64,000 bases of DNA, taken from positions 2,976,001-3,040,000 of the forward strand of contig NZ_JAUSWJ010000001.1 of NCBI RefSeq assembly GCF_030815145.1. The letters run 5' to 3'. The first letter of the stretch is position 1; each line of letters opens with the position of its first letter. The notes beneath the pieces are model-generated. The model saw only the letters and a list, made by a program, of their open reading frames with translations, was not told where the DNA came from and searched no databases. Both the position numbers and the translations under genes were made by a program. Of this stretch, positions 55,115 through 63,625 are shown in pieces. Source of the stretch: Kaistia geumhonensis (GTDB taxonomy: Bacteria > Pseudomonadota > Alphaproteobacteria > Rhizobiales > Kaistiaceae).

Positions 55115-55960
55115 GTGGCGGACGTGCGTGTGAACGACCGTGAGGAGAGCGGCAGGGACGGCGCCCGATCAGGCGCCGGCGCCGCCGAGGACGCGCAGGG
55201 CGGAGCGGTGCTGGAGCTTTTCCCGCCGCGGGCACTGTCGCGCGATGACGGACCCCTCTACCGGCAGCTCGCGGCCATCCTGCGCGCACCCATCGCCGAG
55301 GGCACGATCGTGGCCGGCATGTCGCTGCCGCGCGAGGCCGATCTCGCCGAGCGCTTCGGCATCAGCCTCATCACGGTCCGCCAGGCGCTGCGCGACCTCG
55401 AGAACGAGGGCCTCATCAAGAAGCGCGCCGCCAAGCCGGCGGTGGTGGCGGGGCCGCAGGAGGGCCGCAAGCGCAGCTTCGGCTTCCAGAGCTTCGCCGA
55501 GATCGCGGCCTCGACCCGCGACCGGCGGCTCGACATTCACAGCTATCGCAAGGAGCGCTCGGCGGCGGCCAGCGCGGCGCTCGGCCTCGACTCCGACGAG
55601 GCGCTCTACTGCCTCCGCGCGACGCTCCACATGGAGAATGTGCCAACCGGGCTGACGACCTTCTATTTCCCGCCCGAGATCGGCGCGCGTATGAAGCGCT
55701 CCGATTTCGACGATGTCGTCGTCTTCCGCTCGGTGCAGCGCCATCTCGGCATCAAGCTCTCCGGCGCCCGGATCACGGTCCGCGCCGATGTCGCCGACGA
55801 GAGCCTTGCCAAGGCGCTCGACTATGTCGTCGGAGGCCCGATCCTCGTCATCGAGATGCTCTATCTCTCAGAAGCCGGCGATCCCGTGGAACTCACCATC
55901 AACCGCAATCGGGCCGACCTGTTCAGCCTTTCCTATGATGCTCCGAACGACCTCGTCTAG
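55115..55960 (+). CDS. GntR-family regulator with UTRA effector domain
   Basis: The protein has 281 residues from GTG 55115. The winged-HTH spans 45-115 (YRQLAAILRAPIAEG, LPREADLAERFGISLITVRQAL) and the UTRA ligand domain spans 130-270. HutC-subfamily regulators respond to sugars or their phosphates. It probably controls the ATAAT-AGC-ATTAT sites of the island; the effector is unknown. It lies between the Tyr-less SDR and the second transporter. Confidence 0.92.
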   Translation: MADVRVNDREESGRDGARSGAGAAEDAQGGAVLELFPPRALSRDDGPLYRQLAAILRAPIAEGTIVAGMSLPREADLAERFGISLITVRQALRDLENEGLIKKRAAKPAVVAGPQEGRKRSFGFQSFAEIAASTRDRRLDIHSYRKERSAAASAALGLDSDEALYCLRATLHMENVPTGLTTFYFPPEIGARMKRSDFDDVVVFRSVQRHLGIKLSGARITVRADVADESLAKALDYVVGGPILVIEMLYLSEAGDPVELTINRNRADLFSLSYDAPNDLV

Positions 55961-55981
55961 CGGTTCGCTGGACAGTCTCAT

Positions 55982-56003
55982 AAGATTATAATAGCATTAT
56001 CTT
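55982..56003 (+). promoter_or_regulatory. Operator candidate upstream of the second transporter (ATAAT-AGC-ATTAT)
   Basis: The core ATAATAGCATTAT at 55988-56000 is a perfect 5-3-5 inverted repeat; AAGAT and ATCTT extend it on each side. It contains TATAAT (55987-55992). It is the most symmetric of the four related sites and may be the best guide to the recognised sequence. Confidence 0.6.
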
Positions 56004-56066
56004 GTGGCGTGCGGACGACGTCGATTGCCGCCGCCGACAAAGCCGGGCTTGCACGCCGTGGCGATG

Positions 56067-56082
56067 ATGGTACCGTTATCAT
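56067..56082 (+). promoter_or_regulatory. LacI-type operator upstream of the second transporter
   Basis: The 16-bp site ATGGTACCGTTATCAT differs from the site at 39648 only at one position (A-T for A-C in the right arm). It keeps the central CG. It lies 60 bp before the binding-protein start and 64 bp after the GntR-type site, so this promoter is probably under dual control. Confidence 0.6.
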
Positions 56083-56141
56083 GCGAGGTGCCCACAAGAA
56101 GCGCCCGCATTGTCGAGGAACGCTCTCGAGGGAGGAACGCC

Positions 56142-57203
56142 GTGAAACTGAAAGCCACGCTTGTCGCCCTGGCGACTGCGACGGCGGCGCTCGCCGCCGC
56201 CCCGCCTGCCATGGCCGAGGGCAAGCCCTACAAGATCTATCTCTCCAACAATTTCGTCGGCAATGACTGGCGCCAGCAGATGGAGCGCGTCGCCGAGGTC
56301 TCGGTGAAGAAGGGGCCGCTCGCCGGACGCGTCGATCTCAAGATCGAGAATGTCGAAGGCACGGTCCAGGCGCAGATCAACTCGCTGAACAATATCATCC
56401 GCTCCAAGCCGGACGCGATCCTGATCGACGCGGCCTCGGCCGAGGCGCTCAACCCCACCATCAAGAAGGCCTGCGACGCCGGTATCGTCGTCATCTCCTT
56501 CGACCAGGTGGTGAGCGAGCCCTGCGCCTATGCGCTCGAATCCGACTGGACCCGCATCCCGGCCGTGCTCGCGGAATGGATGGCGAGCCAGCTGAACGGC
56601 AAGGGCAAGGTCTTCGTCGACCGCGGTCTCGCCGGCGCGCCGATCTCGGCCCAGCTCGAGAAGGGCTATCTCGATGTTCTGGCGAAATATCCGGGCATCG
56701 AGGTGATCGGAAACTACAACGGCGAATATGCGCTCGGGCCGGAGCAGGCCGGCGTCGCCTCGCTGCTCGCCGCACATCCCGAAGTCGACGGCATCCTGAC
56801 CCAGGGTTATGGCAGCGGTGCGATCAAGGCGCTGCAGGATGCCGGTCGCAAGATCGTGCCGGTCACCGCCTTCTCCTACAATGTCGCTGCGACGACCTGC
56901 GCCCAGACCGAAGGCGCCGCCTGCATCCTCGGCTCCAACCCGGCCTATCTCTCGTCAGAGGCGATCAAGCTCGCGGTCGACATCCTCGACGGCAAGCCGA
57001 AGCCGGCCGACCGCCACATCCTCGTCAACGGCGACTTCCTCGCCACGAATGGCGGGGAGTGGACGTCGACGCTCTATCCCGACGCCGTCATCCAGAAGAT
57101 CGAGATCGGCAAGAATGCCTGGCCGGACCGTCCGCCGGGCCTGACGCTGCCGATCACGCCCGAGTGGGTCGAGATCACGGCCGAGGAAGCGGCCGGCGGC
57201 TGA
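56142..57203 (+). CDS. CUT2 sugar-binding protein (RbsB-like), transporter 2
   Basis: The protein has 353 residues from GTG 56142, preceded by GGGAGG. A signal peptide is cut near residue 25 (AMA-EG). The two-lobe Peripla_BP_4 domain includes SNNFVGNDWRQQM, IENVEGTVQAQINSLNNII (typical helix), ILIDAASAEALNP and GILTQGYGSGAIKAL. It recognises the second substrate in the periplasm. It is first in the transporter 2 operon. Confidence 0.93.
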   Translation: MKLKATLVALATATAALAAAPPAMAEGKPYKIYLSNNFVGNDWRQQMERVAEVSVKKGPLAGRVDLKIENVEGTVQAQINSLNNIIRSKPDAILIDAASAEALNPTIKKACDAGIVVISFDQVVSEPCAYALESDWTRIPAVLAEWMASQLNGKGKVFVDRGLAGAPISAQLEKGYLDVLAKYPGIEVIGNYNGEYALGPEQAGVASLLAAHPEVDGILTQGYGSGAIKALQDAGRKIVPVTAFSYNVAATTCAQTEGAACILGSNPAYLSSEAIKLAVDILDGKPKPADRHILVNGDFLATNGGEWTSTLYPDAVIQKIEIGKNAWPDRPPGLTLPITPEWVEITAEEAAGG

Positions 57204-57303
57204 GCCGCCCGCGCGATCGCGCCGCCCGCAGTCCTCGTCGGGCCGGGCGGCGCCCTTTCGCAACGATGCGCCTCTCTCGCGGCGCCCCTGAGCCGGCGGA
57301 TTC

Positions 57304-58809
57304 ATGACCGATTTCCTGGAGGCGACCGCGGTCGTCAAGCGCTATGGCGGCATCGTCGCGCTCGGCCGGGCCGATCTTTCGGCGCGGGCGGGCGAGGTGC
57401 ATGCCCTGCTCGGCGAGAACGGCGCGGGCAAGAGCACCTTCATCCAGATCCTCGCCGGCGCGGTGAGGGCCGATTCCGGCACGATCACGCTCGGCGGCCA
57501 GGCCTATCGGCCGCGCAGCCCGGAAGCGGCGCAGGCCGCCGGCGTCGCCGCGGTCTTCCAGGAACTCTCGCTGATCCCCGACCTGACGGTGGCCGAGAAT
57601 GTCTGGTTCCGCCACGAGCCGCTCTCGCCGCTCGGCACCGTGCGCGCGTCAACTCTGAACGCCGCCACGGCCGAACTCTTCGCGCGCTACCGCTTTCCCG
57701 ATATCCGGCCGGATCGCGAGGTCCGCCGCCTGACGCTTGCCGAGCGGCAGGTGGTCGAGATCGGCAAGGCGCTGTCGCGCGATCCGCGCGTGCTGATTCT
57801 CGACGAGGCGACCTCGGCGCTGCCCCCGGCGGAAACCGAATGGCTGCTCGGCCTCGCGCGGAGCGTCGCCGCCGCCGGCACGCTCGTCATCTATATCTCG
57901 CACCGGCTCGGCGAGGTGCGGGCGATCGCCGACCGCATCACCGTTTTCCGCAACGGCGAGACGGTCGCGGCCTACGAGACGCAGGCCGTGGACGACGAGA
58001 CCATCATCGCCGACATGCTCGGACGCCGGATGGACCGCCTCTACCCTCCGCGCGTCGCCACATCGACGGGCCGCGTCGCGCTCGGCCTCAAGGGATTCGG
58101 GGCCGGGTCCAAGCTCTCCGGCATCGATCTCGACCTCAAGGAAGGCGAGGTACTCGGCGTCGCAGGCCTTCAAGGACATGGCCAGCGTGAGCTGTTCCAG
58201 GCGCTGTTCGGCCTCGGCCGCGCCGAGGGCTCCGTCACGCTCTGGGGCAAGCCGCGCGACATCCGTTCGCCACGCGCCGCGCTGTCCGGGCGCGACGGGC
58301 TCGCGCTCGTCCCCGAGGATCGCCGCAGTCATGGGCTGATGCTGGCGAAGAGCATCCGCGAGAACCTGACGCTCTCGGTCGTCCGGCGGTTCACCCGCTT
58401 CGGCCTCACCGATCCGAGGCGCGAACAGGCGCTCGTCGAGGAGATGATCCGGACGCTGCGCATCAAGGCGGATTCCCCCGAGCAGCCGGCCGGGACGCTC
58501 TCCGGCGGCAACCAGCAGAAGGTCATCTTCGGCAAGATGCTGCTGACCGAGGCCCGCATCCTGCTGCTCTACGACCCGACGCGCGGCATTGATGTCGGGA
58601 CCAAGGGCGAGATCTTCACGCTGATGCGCCGCCTCGCGGCGGAGGGCTATGCCATCCTCTTCTATTCGAGCGATCTCGCCGAGCTCGTGCATGTCGCCGA
58701 CCGTGTGGCGGTGCTGCGCAACGGCCGCCTTGCCGCCGTGCTCGAAGGCGACGACAATTCCGAGCACGGCATCCTGCGCGCAGCCATGATCGAGCCGAGG
58801 GCCGCATGA
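57304..58809 (+). CDS. CUT2 sugar ABC transporter ATP-binding protein (RbsA-like), transporter 2
   Basis: The protein has 501 residues, with two nucleotide-binding domains. The first is intact: GENGAGKST (near 38), a LTLAERQ signature and LILDEATSAL. The second has LSGGNQQK, but the Walker B reads LLLYDPTRG (Tyr423-Asp424), with Tyr in place of the Mg-binding Asp and Asp in place of the catalytic Glu. One good site plus one degenerate site is common in this family. It overlaps the next permease gene by 4 bp. Confidence 0.92.
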   Translation: MTDFLEATAVVKRYGGIVALGRADLSARAGEVHALLGENGAGKSTFIQILAGAVRADSGTITLGGQAYRPRSPEAAQAAGVAAVFQELSLIPDLTVAENVWFRHEPLSPLGTVRASTLNAATAELFARYRFPDIRPDREVRRLTLAERQVVEIGKALSRDPRVLILDEATSALPPAETEWLLGLARSVAAAGTLVIYISHRLGEVRAIADRITVFRNGETVAAYETQAVDDETIIADMLGRRMDRLYPPRVATSTGRVALGLKGFGAGSKLSGIDLDLKEGEVLGVAGLQGHGQRELFQALFGLGRAEGSVTLWGKPRDIRSPRAALSGRDGLALVPEDRRSHGLMLAKSIRENLTLSVVRRFTRFGLTDPRREQALVEEMIRTLRIKADSPEQPAGTLSGGNQQKVIFGKMLLTEARILLLYDPTRGIDVGTKGEIFTLMRRLAAEGYAILFYSSDLAELVHVADRVAVLRNGRLAAVLEGDDNSEHGILRAAMIEPRAA

Positions 58810-59816
58810 CGATGCTCGCCGCCGACCGCCGCGAAAGACGCGCCATGCCGGATCTCTCTCCCTCGCTGAAGGCGAAGCTGGTCGACCGGGCGCCGATCCT
58901 GATCCCGGTCGCCATGCTGGTCCTGCTCGTCGCGATCTATGCGAGCCTCCGCGAAGGCGTGTTCACGCTGGACGAACTCAATCTCGACACCGCGGCGGCG
59001 CTGACGCTGGTGCTGGCGGCGACCGGGCAGACCATCGTGCTCCTCCGCGGCGGCATCGATCTTTCGATCGGCGGCACGATCAGCCTCGGCACCGTACTCG
59101 CGGCGACGCAGTTTCGCGACGATCCGGCCCATGTCGTCCTCTGGACCGCGATCATCCTCGTCATCGGCGCGCTGGTCGGGGTCGTCAACGGCGTCCTCAT
59201 CACGGCGCTCAGGTTGCAGCCCTTCCTGGTGACGCTGGCCACCTGGTCGATCCTTTCCGGCACGGCGCTCATCATCCTGCCCATCGACGGCGGCGGGCTG
59301 CCGGCCTTCTGGATGGCGTTTGGCTCGGGGAACTGGCTCGGCCTTTCGAGCGCCGTCTGGCTGCTGGCGGTGCTCGTCCTGTTCTGGGTCTGGTTCCGCC
59401 GCACGCGGCTCGGCATAGCCATCCGCGCTACAGGTTCCAACGAGCGATCGGCCTTCCTTTCCGGCGTTTCCCCGCTCGGCATCAACATCGCCACCTATGC
59501 CCTGTCCGGCCTCTTCGCGGCGATGGCGGCGCTCTATCTGACGACACAGACCGGCGCCGGCTCGCCGACCATCGGCAAGGACTACATCCTGCCCTCGGTC
59601 GCGGCGGCGGTGATCGGCGGCATCAGCCTGTTCGGCGGCCGTGGTGGGCTCATCGGCACCATCATCGGCGCCTATATCCTGACGATCATCGGCAATCTCG
59701 TCTTCGTGCTGTCGATCTCCAGCTACTGGCAGCCGATCGTCTCCGGCGTCATCCTGCTCATCGCCGTTCTCGCCAGCTCGATCGCCGAACGCTCGGCCCG
59801 GCGGAGCCTGACATGA
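58806..59816 (+). CDS. CUT2 sugar ABC transporter permease, transporter 2, first
   Basis: The protein has 336 residues and is multi-pass. The signature GGIDLSIGGTISLGTV (near residue 80) and the later TGSNERSAFLSGVSPLGINIA are typical BPD_transp_2. It overlaps both the ATPase and the next permease by 4 bp. It probably forms a heterodimeric channel with the following permease. Confidence 0.93.
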   Translation: MTMLAADRRERRAMPDLSPSLKAKLVDRAPILIPVAMLVLLVAIYASLREGVFTLDELNLDTAAALTLVLAATGQTIVLLRGGIDLSIGGTISLGTVLAATQFRDDPAHVVLWTAIILVIGALVGVVNGVLITALRLQPFLVTLATWSILSGTALIILPIDGGGLPAFWMAFGSGNWLGLSSAVWLLAVLVLFWVWFRRTRLGIAIRATGSNERSAFLSGVSPLGINIATYALSGLFAAMAALYLTTQTGAGSPTIGKDYILPSVAAAVIGGISLFGGRGGLIGTIIGAYILTIIGNLVFVLSISSYWQPIVSGVILLIAVLASSIAERSARRSLT

Positions 59817-60796
59817 TCAATCTGCGCCGCCACCGCGCCATCCTGCTCGCCTATCTCGGCATGCTGCTGCTGCTGCTCCTCACGAGCGTGGTCGCGCCGG
59901 GCTTCCTCTCGGCGGCGCATCTGCGCAGCACCGTGGTTCTCGCTGCCTTCATCGGCATCGTCGCGCTCGGGCAGACCTTCGTCATCATCGGCGGCGGCAT
60001 CGATCTCTCGGTACCCTGGGTGCTGAACGCCGCGGCCGTGCTCATGACGCTGGCAGCCGCCGGCCAGAACGGGCCGCTGCTCTATATCGTGCCGCTCCTC
60101 CTCGTCGCCGGCGCGCTGGTCGGCGCGATCAACGGGCTCGGGGTGGCGCTGTTCGGCGTGCCGCCGATCATCATGACGCTCGCCGTCAACGTCATCCTGC
60201 AGGGCGGCATCCTCGTCTTCACGGGCGGCGCGCCGACCGCGACGGCGCCGCCGGCCATCCAGTTTCTCGCCGTCGGCCGCATCGCCGGCTTCCCCGTCAT
60301 CCTGATCCTGTGGGTCGTGATCGCGGTGGTGGCGACGCTGCTGCTATCGCGGAGCGCCTTCGGCCGCTATCTCTATGCCGTCGGCTCGAGCGCCGCGGTC
60401 GCGACCTTTTCCGGCGTGCCGACGCTCGCGACCACGGTCGCCGCCTATACGCTCTCCGGCTTCGCCGCAGCGCTGGCCGGCATGCTGCTCACGGGCTACA
60501 CGGCGCAGGCCTATCTCGGCATGGGCGATCCCTATCTCTTCACCTCGATCGCGGCGGTGGCCATCGGCGGCGCCTCGATCCTCGGCGGCAGCGGCAACTA
60601 TATCGGCACCATCGCCGGCGCGCTTGTGTTGACGATCCTGACCGGCCTCCTGCCCGCGCTCAATCTTTCCAACGGCGCCTTGCTCGTCGTCTATGGCGTC
60701 GTGATCCTGGTGACCGTCTCGCTCGGCAGCGAGTCGCTTGCCGCCTTTCTCGGCAGCTTCCGCCGCGCGCGCCGCGGCGACGGTGCCGCTTCCTGA
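59813..60796 (+). CDS. CUT2 sugar ABC transporter permease, transporter 2, second
   Basis: The protein has 327 residues, with GGGIDLSVPWVLNAAAV near residue 61 and VGSSAAVATFSGVP (EAA-like loop). It begins in the ATGA overlap with the first permease. It completes transporter 2 and is followed 14 bp later by the SMP-30 gene. Confidence 0.92.
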   Translation: MINLRRHRAILLAYLGMLLLLLLTSVVAPGFLSAAHLRSTVVLAAFIGIVALGQTFVIIGGGIDLSVPWVLNAAAVLMTLAAAGQNGPLLYIVPLLLVAGALVGAINGLGVALFGVPPIIMTLAVNVILQGGILVFTGGAPTATAPPAIQFLAVGRIAGFPVILILWVVIAVVATLLLSRSAFGRYLYAVGSSAAVATFSGVPTLATTVAAYTLSGFAAALAGMLLTGYTAQAYLGMGDPYLFTSIAAVAIGGASILGGSGNYIGTIAGALVLTILTGLLPALNLSNGALLVVYGVVILVTVSLGSESLAAFLGSFRRARRGDGAAS

Positions 60797-60810
60797 CGGA
60801 CGGGGGTTCC

Positions 60811-61695
60811 ATGGTCGAGATCGAATGCGTCGTCGATGCCGGAGCGCTGCTCGGCGAGAGCACCTATTGGGATGTCGACGAGCAGGTGCTGTGGTGGATC
60901 GACATCTACGGCAAGACCGTCCACTGCTTCGATCCCGAGACGCGGCAGGACGATACGGTCGCCCTTCCGGAATATCCCGGCTGCCTTGCCGTGCGCGAGG
61001 CCGGCGGGCTCGTCATCACGATGGAGACGGGCTTCCATTTCCTCGATCCGGCGAACGGGCAGCTGACGCCGATCGTCGATCCGGAGACCGGGATCGACGA
61101 TACGCGCTTCAACGACGGCAAGACGGACCGGCAGGGACGCTTCTGGTCGGGCTCGATGTTTGAGGCGCCCGGCAAGCCGATGCGTCCGATCGCCTCGCTC
61201 TATCGCCTCGACACCGACCTTTCCTGCCACAAAGTCGTCGAGGGCGTCGGCTGCTCGAACGGGCTCGCCTGGAGCCCCGACAGCCGCACGATGTACTACA
61301 CCGACAGCCACACCCCGATCGTCTGGGCCTTCGACTTCGACCCCGTCACCGGCGAAGCGGCCAACCGGCGCGACTTCGTCGACCTGTCCTTCATGGACGG
61401 CATCGTCGATGGCTCCACCGTCGACGCGGACGGCTGCTACTGGCTGACCGTCCCCTTCAAGGGCAAGGTCATGCGCTATGACCCAGACGGAAGGCTGATG
61501 CTGACGATCGACCTGCCGGTCGACCTGCCGACCTGCTGCGAGTTCGGCGGCGAGGCGCTCGATACGCTCTATGTCACGAGCGCGACGCTGCGCCGCCCGG
61601 CCGATATCCTCGCCAGCCAGAAGAACCCCGGCGGCCTGTTCGCCATCCACGGCACCGGGGCGAAGGGACTGCCGCTCGTTCCCTTCAAGGGCTGA
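60811..61695 (+). CDS. SMP-30/gluconolactonase-like sugar lactonase
   Basis: The protein has 294 residues and is a six-bladed beta-propeller with metal site Glu16 (GALLGESTYWD), Asn in GCSNGLAWSPD and Asp in MDGIVDGSTVD. GRFWSGSMFE is also conserved. It would open the lactone formed by an SDR into the aldonate that the dehydratase uses. It lies 14 bp after permease 2, so lactone hydrolysis is co-expressed with uptake. Confidence 0.9.
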   Translation: MVEIECVVDAGALLGESTYWDVDEQVLWWIDIYGKTVHCFDPETRQDDTVALPEYPGCLAVREAGGLVITMETGFHFLDPANGQLTPIVDPETGIDDTRFNDGKTDRQGRFWSGSMFEAPGKPMRPIASLYRLDTDLSCHKVVEGVGCSNGLAWSPDSRTMYYTDSHTPIVWAFDFDPVTGEAANRRDFVDLSFMDGIVDGSTVDADGCYWLTVPFKGKVMRYDPDGRLMLTIDLPVDLPTCCEFGGEALDTLYVTSATLRRPADILASQKNPGGLFAIHGTGAKGLPLVPFKG

Positions 61696-61713
61696 GCGCG
61701 GCCTGTCGCTCGC

Positions 61714-63000
61714 TCAGGACGAGACGGCGCAGCGCTTCAGCGCCATCATAGCCGGCGCCTCGATCGCCGGTTCGGGACTGGACATCTCCCCAAGCGAGCG
61801 GCCTGCGGTCTCTCCGCCGGGCGCGATGGCGGCAGCAGGCCCGGTGGGCTCCGCGCTTGCCACTGGCCCGGTCGGTGCGGGTTCCGCGCTGGCCGGCGGC
61901 GGCGGCGCTACGGGCTCGAGCGGGGCCGGGCCGATGCGCGGCAGTGTTCCGAGCGGAATGAAGCCGAGAGAGGCGCGGCCCGAGGCGATGGTGACGGTTG
62001 CCTCGCGCCAGGTCCGGCCGTCCACGGTCACCGGCTTCAGCAGCGCCGAGACTAGGCCGATCATCTGCCGCGCCTTGTCGCCGCTGCCGGGCTTCAGGCC
62101 ATCGACGACGTCGGGCAGCTTCTCGATCTGGTCGAGCCGCACGGTAAGCCGGCCATTGAGCAGCCCATCGGCGCCGGGCGTGAGCGCACCCGAGATGTCG
62201 GCCGAGGCGCCGCCGATCGTGGTCAGCAGGCGATCGATACGAATCGGCTGGCCGGAAGCGATCCAGGCCGCGGCGGCATCCTCGCCGTTCCGAGCCCGCG
62301 CCATCGCCTCGGGCACAGCCGCGGCGATGTCGGCATCGATGGCGGGGAGCGAGGGGCGGCCGGGCGGAGCCGCCGTGAGCCGCGTCACGCTGAGGGCAAT
62401 GTCCAGCAGCCCGCCGTCTTCCGGCATCAGATGCAACTCGGCATGCTCGGCGCTGAGCGGCACCGCGCCGTCCATGAGCGCCGGCGCGGCGATGCGGGCG
62501 TCGAGCCCGTCCGCGACCAGCGAATAGCGCTTGAGGCCGGAAAGGCCGAGCCGGAGGCTCGACTGCAGCGACGTCCAGTTGGCGTCGAGGCTCGCGCCGC
62601 CGGGGCCCTTCAGAGTCATCGGGCCCTTGGCCGCGAAGAGCGCATGGCCGGGATTGTAGACGAGGCCGAGCGCCTCGAAGCCGGCGAGGTCGATCGAGAC
62701 GTCCTCGGCGGGGCAGGCCGCCGCGACGGGCATGCAGGTCACGTCGATGCGGAAGGGAAATCCGCCGATCGACCGCCCGCCGCAGGAGAGCGTGGCGCCT
62801 TCGGCCGCGGCGCGCGCCTCGAGGGCATCGATCTTGCCGCCCAGATAGTGGCTGAGGCCGAACCAGCCGGCGGTCCACAGCAGGGCAAGCGCGACCACGA
62901 CGCCGACGACGATCCGGAAGCGTCGGCGCCCCCGCGCCTTCGGGGCGGTCGGCGTGGCGCCGCCTGCGCCGGACGGGCTGGTCTTGGACTGGTCGGTCAC
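61714..63000 (-). CDS. DUF2125 membrane-anchored protein
   Basis: The protein has 428 residues. A charged cytosolic N-terminus and one TM helix (about residues 28-48) lead to a periplasmic region with the DUF2125 pattern (GGFPFRIDVTC and GLVYNPGHALFAAKGP). The C-terminal 70 residues are Pro/Ala-rich low complexity. DUF2125 is common in alphaproteobacteria and has no known activity. It is convergent with the lactonase and divergent from the ChaC-like gene. Confidence 0.85.
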   Translation of the reverse strand: MTDQSKTSPSGAGGATPTAPKARGRRRFRIVVGVVVALALLWTAGWFGLSHYLGGKIDALEARAAAEGATLSCGGRSIGGFPFRIDVTCMPVAAACPAEDVSIDLAGFEALGLVYNPGHALFAAKGPMTLKGPGGASLDANWTSLQSSLRLGLSGLKRYSLVADGLDARIAAPALMDGAVPLSAEHAELHLMPEDGGLLDIALSVTRLTAAPPGRPSLPAIDADIAAAVPEAMARARNGEDAAAAWIASGQPIRIDRLLTTIGGASADISGALTPGADGLLNGRLTVRLDQIEKLPDVVDGLKPGSGDKARQMIGLVSALLKPVTVDGRTWREATVTIASGRASLGFIPLGTLPRIGPAPLEPVAPPPPASAEPAPTGPVASAEPTGPAAAIAPGGETAGRSLGEMSSPEPAIEAPAMMALKRCAVSS

Positions 63001-63071
63001 GGGCGGCCTCCTGGTTGCAGTCCGGTGGTTCCGCTGCTAGGCGGGAGGCGCCTTTCGCGGAATTCGCACCG

Positions 63072-63608
63072 ATGTCCGATCTCTGGGTGTTTGGCTACGG
63101 CTCGCTGATGTGGCGGCCGGGCTTCAGCTATGCCGAGGCCGTTCCGGCACGTCTTCGCGGCGAGCATCGCGCTCTCTGTGTCCTGTCCTACGTCCATCGG
63201 GGCACGCGCGAGAAGCCTGGGCTCGTATTGGGGCTCGACAAAGGCGGCTCGTGCCGCGGCGTCGCCTTTCGCATCCTCGAGGCCGAACGCGACGCCGTGA
63301 TGTCCTATCTGCGCGAACGCGAGCTCGTCACCAATGTCTATCGCGAGGTGACGCGGCCGGTCCGTCTCGCCGGCGGCGGCGAGGTGCGGGCGGTGACCTA
63401 TGTCGTCGACCGCAGCCATCCGCAATATGCCGGCAAGCTCGGCCGCGACGCTGTGCTCGCGCTGGTGCGGGAGAGTGCCGGCGTCTCGGGCCATAACCGC
63501 GATTATGTGCTGGCGACGGCCGAGCATCTCGCCAGCGTCGGCATCAACGACCAGCTGCTCGTCTGGCTGGCGGGCGAACTCTCGGGCGAGCGCGGTCGCA
63601 GCGCCTGA
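63072..63608 (+). CDS. ChaC-like gamma-glutamylcyclotransferase
   Basis: The protein has 178 residues. VFGYGSLMWRPGF (residues 6-18) is the substrate loop, and GTREKPGLVLGL (with the catalytic Glu) identifies the ChaC/GCG group that releases 5-oxoproline from glutathione. YVVDRSHPQYAG is also conserved. The start at ATG 63072 gives the full family N-terminus. It is a stand-alone gene. Confidence 0.9.
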   Translation: MSDLWVFGYGSLMWRPGFSYAEAVPARLRGEHRALCVLSYVHRGTREKPGLVLGLDKGGSCRGVAFRILEAERDAVMSYLRERELVTNVYREVTRPVRLAGGGEVRAVTYVVDRSHPQYAGKLGRDAVLALVRESAGVSGHNRDYVLATAEHLASVGINDQLLVWLAGELSGERGRSA

Positions 63609-63625
63609 GCGGATCGGCACGCCTT

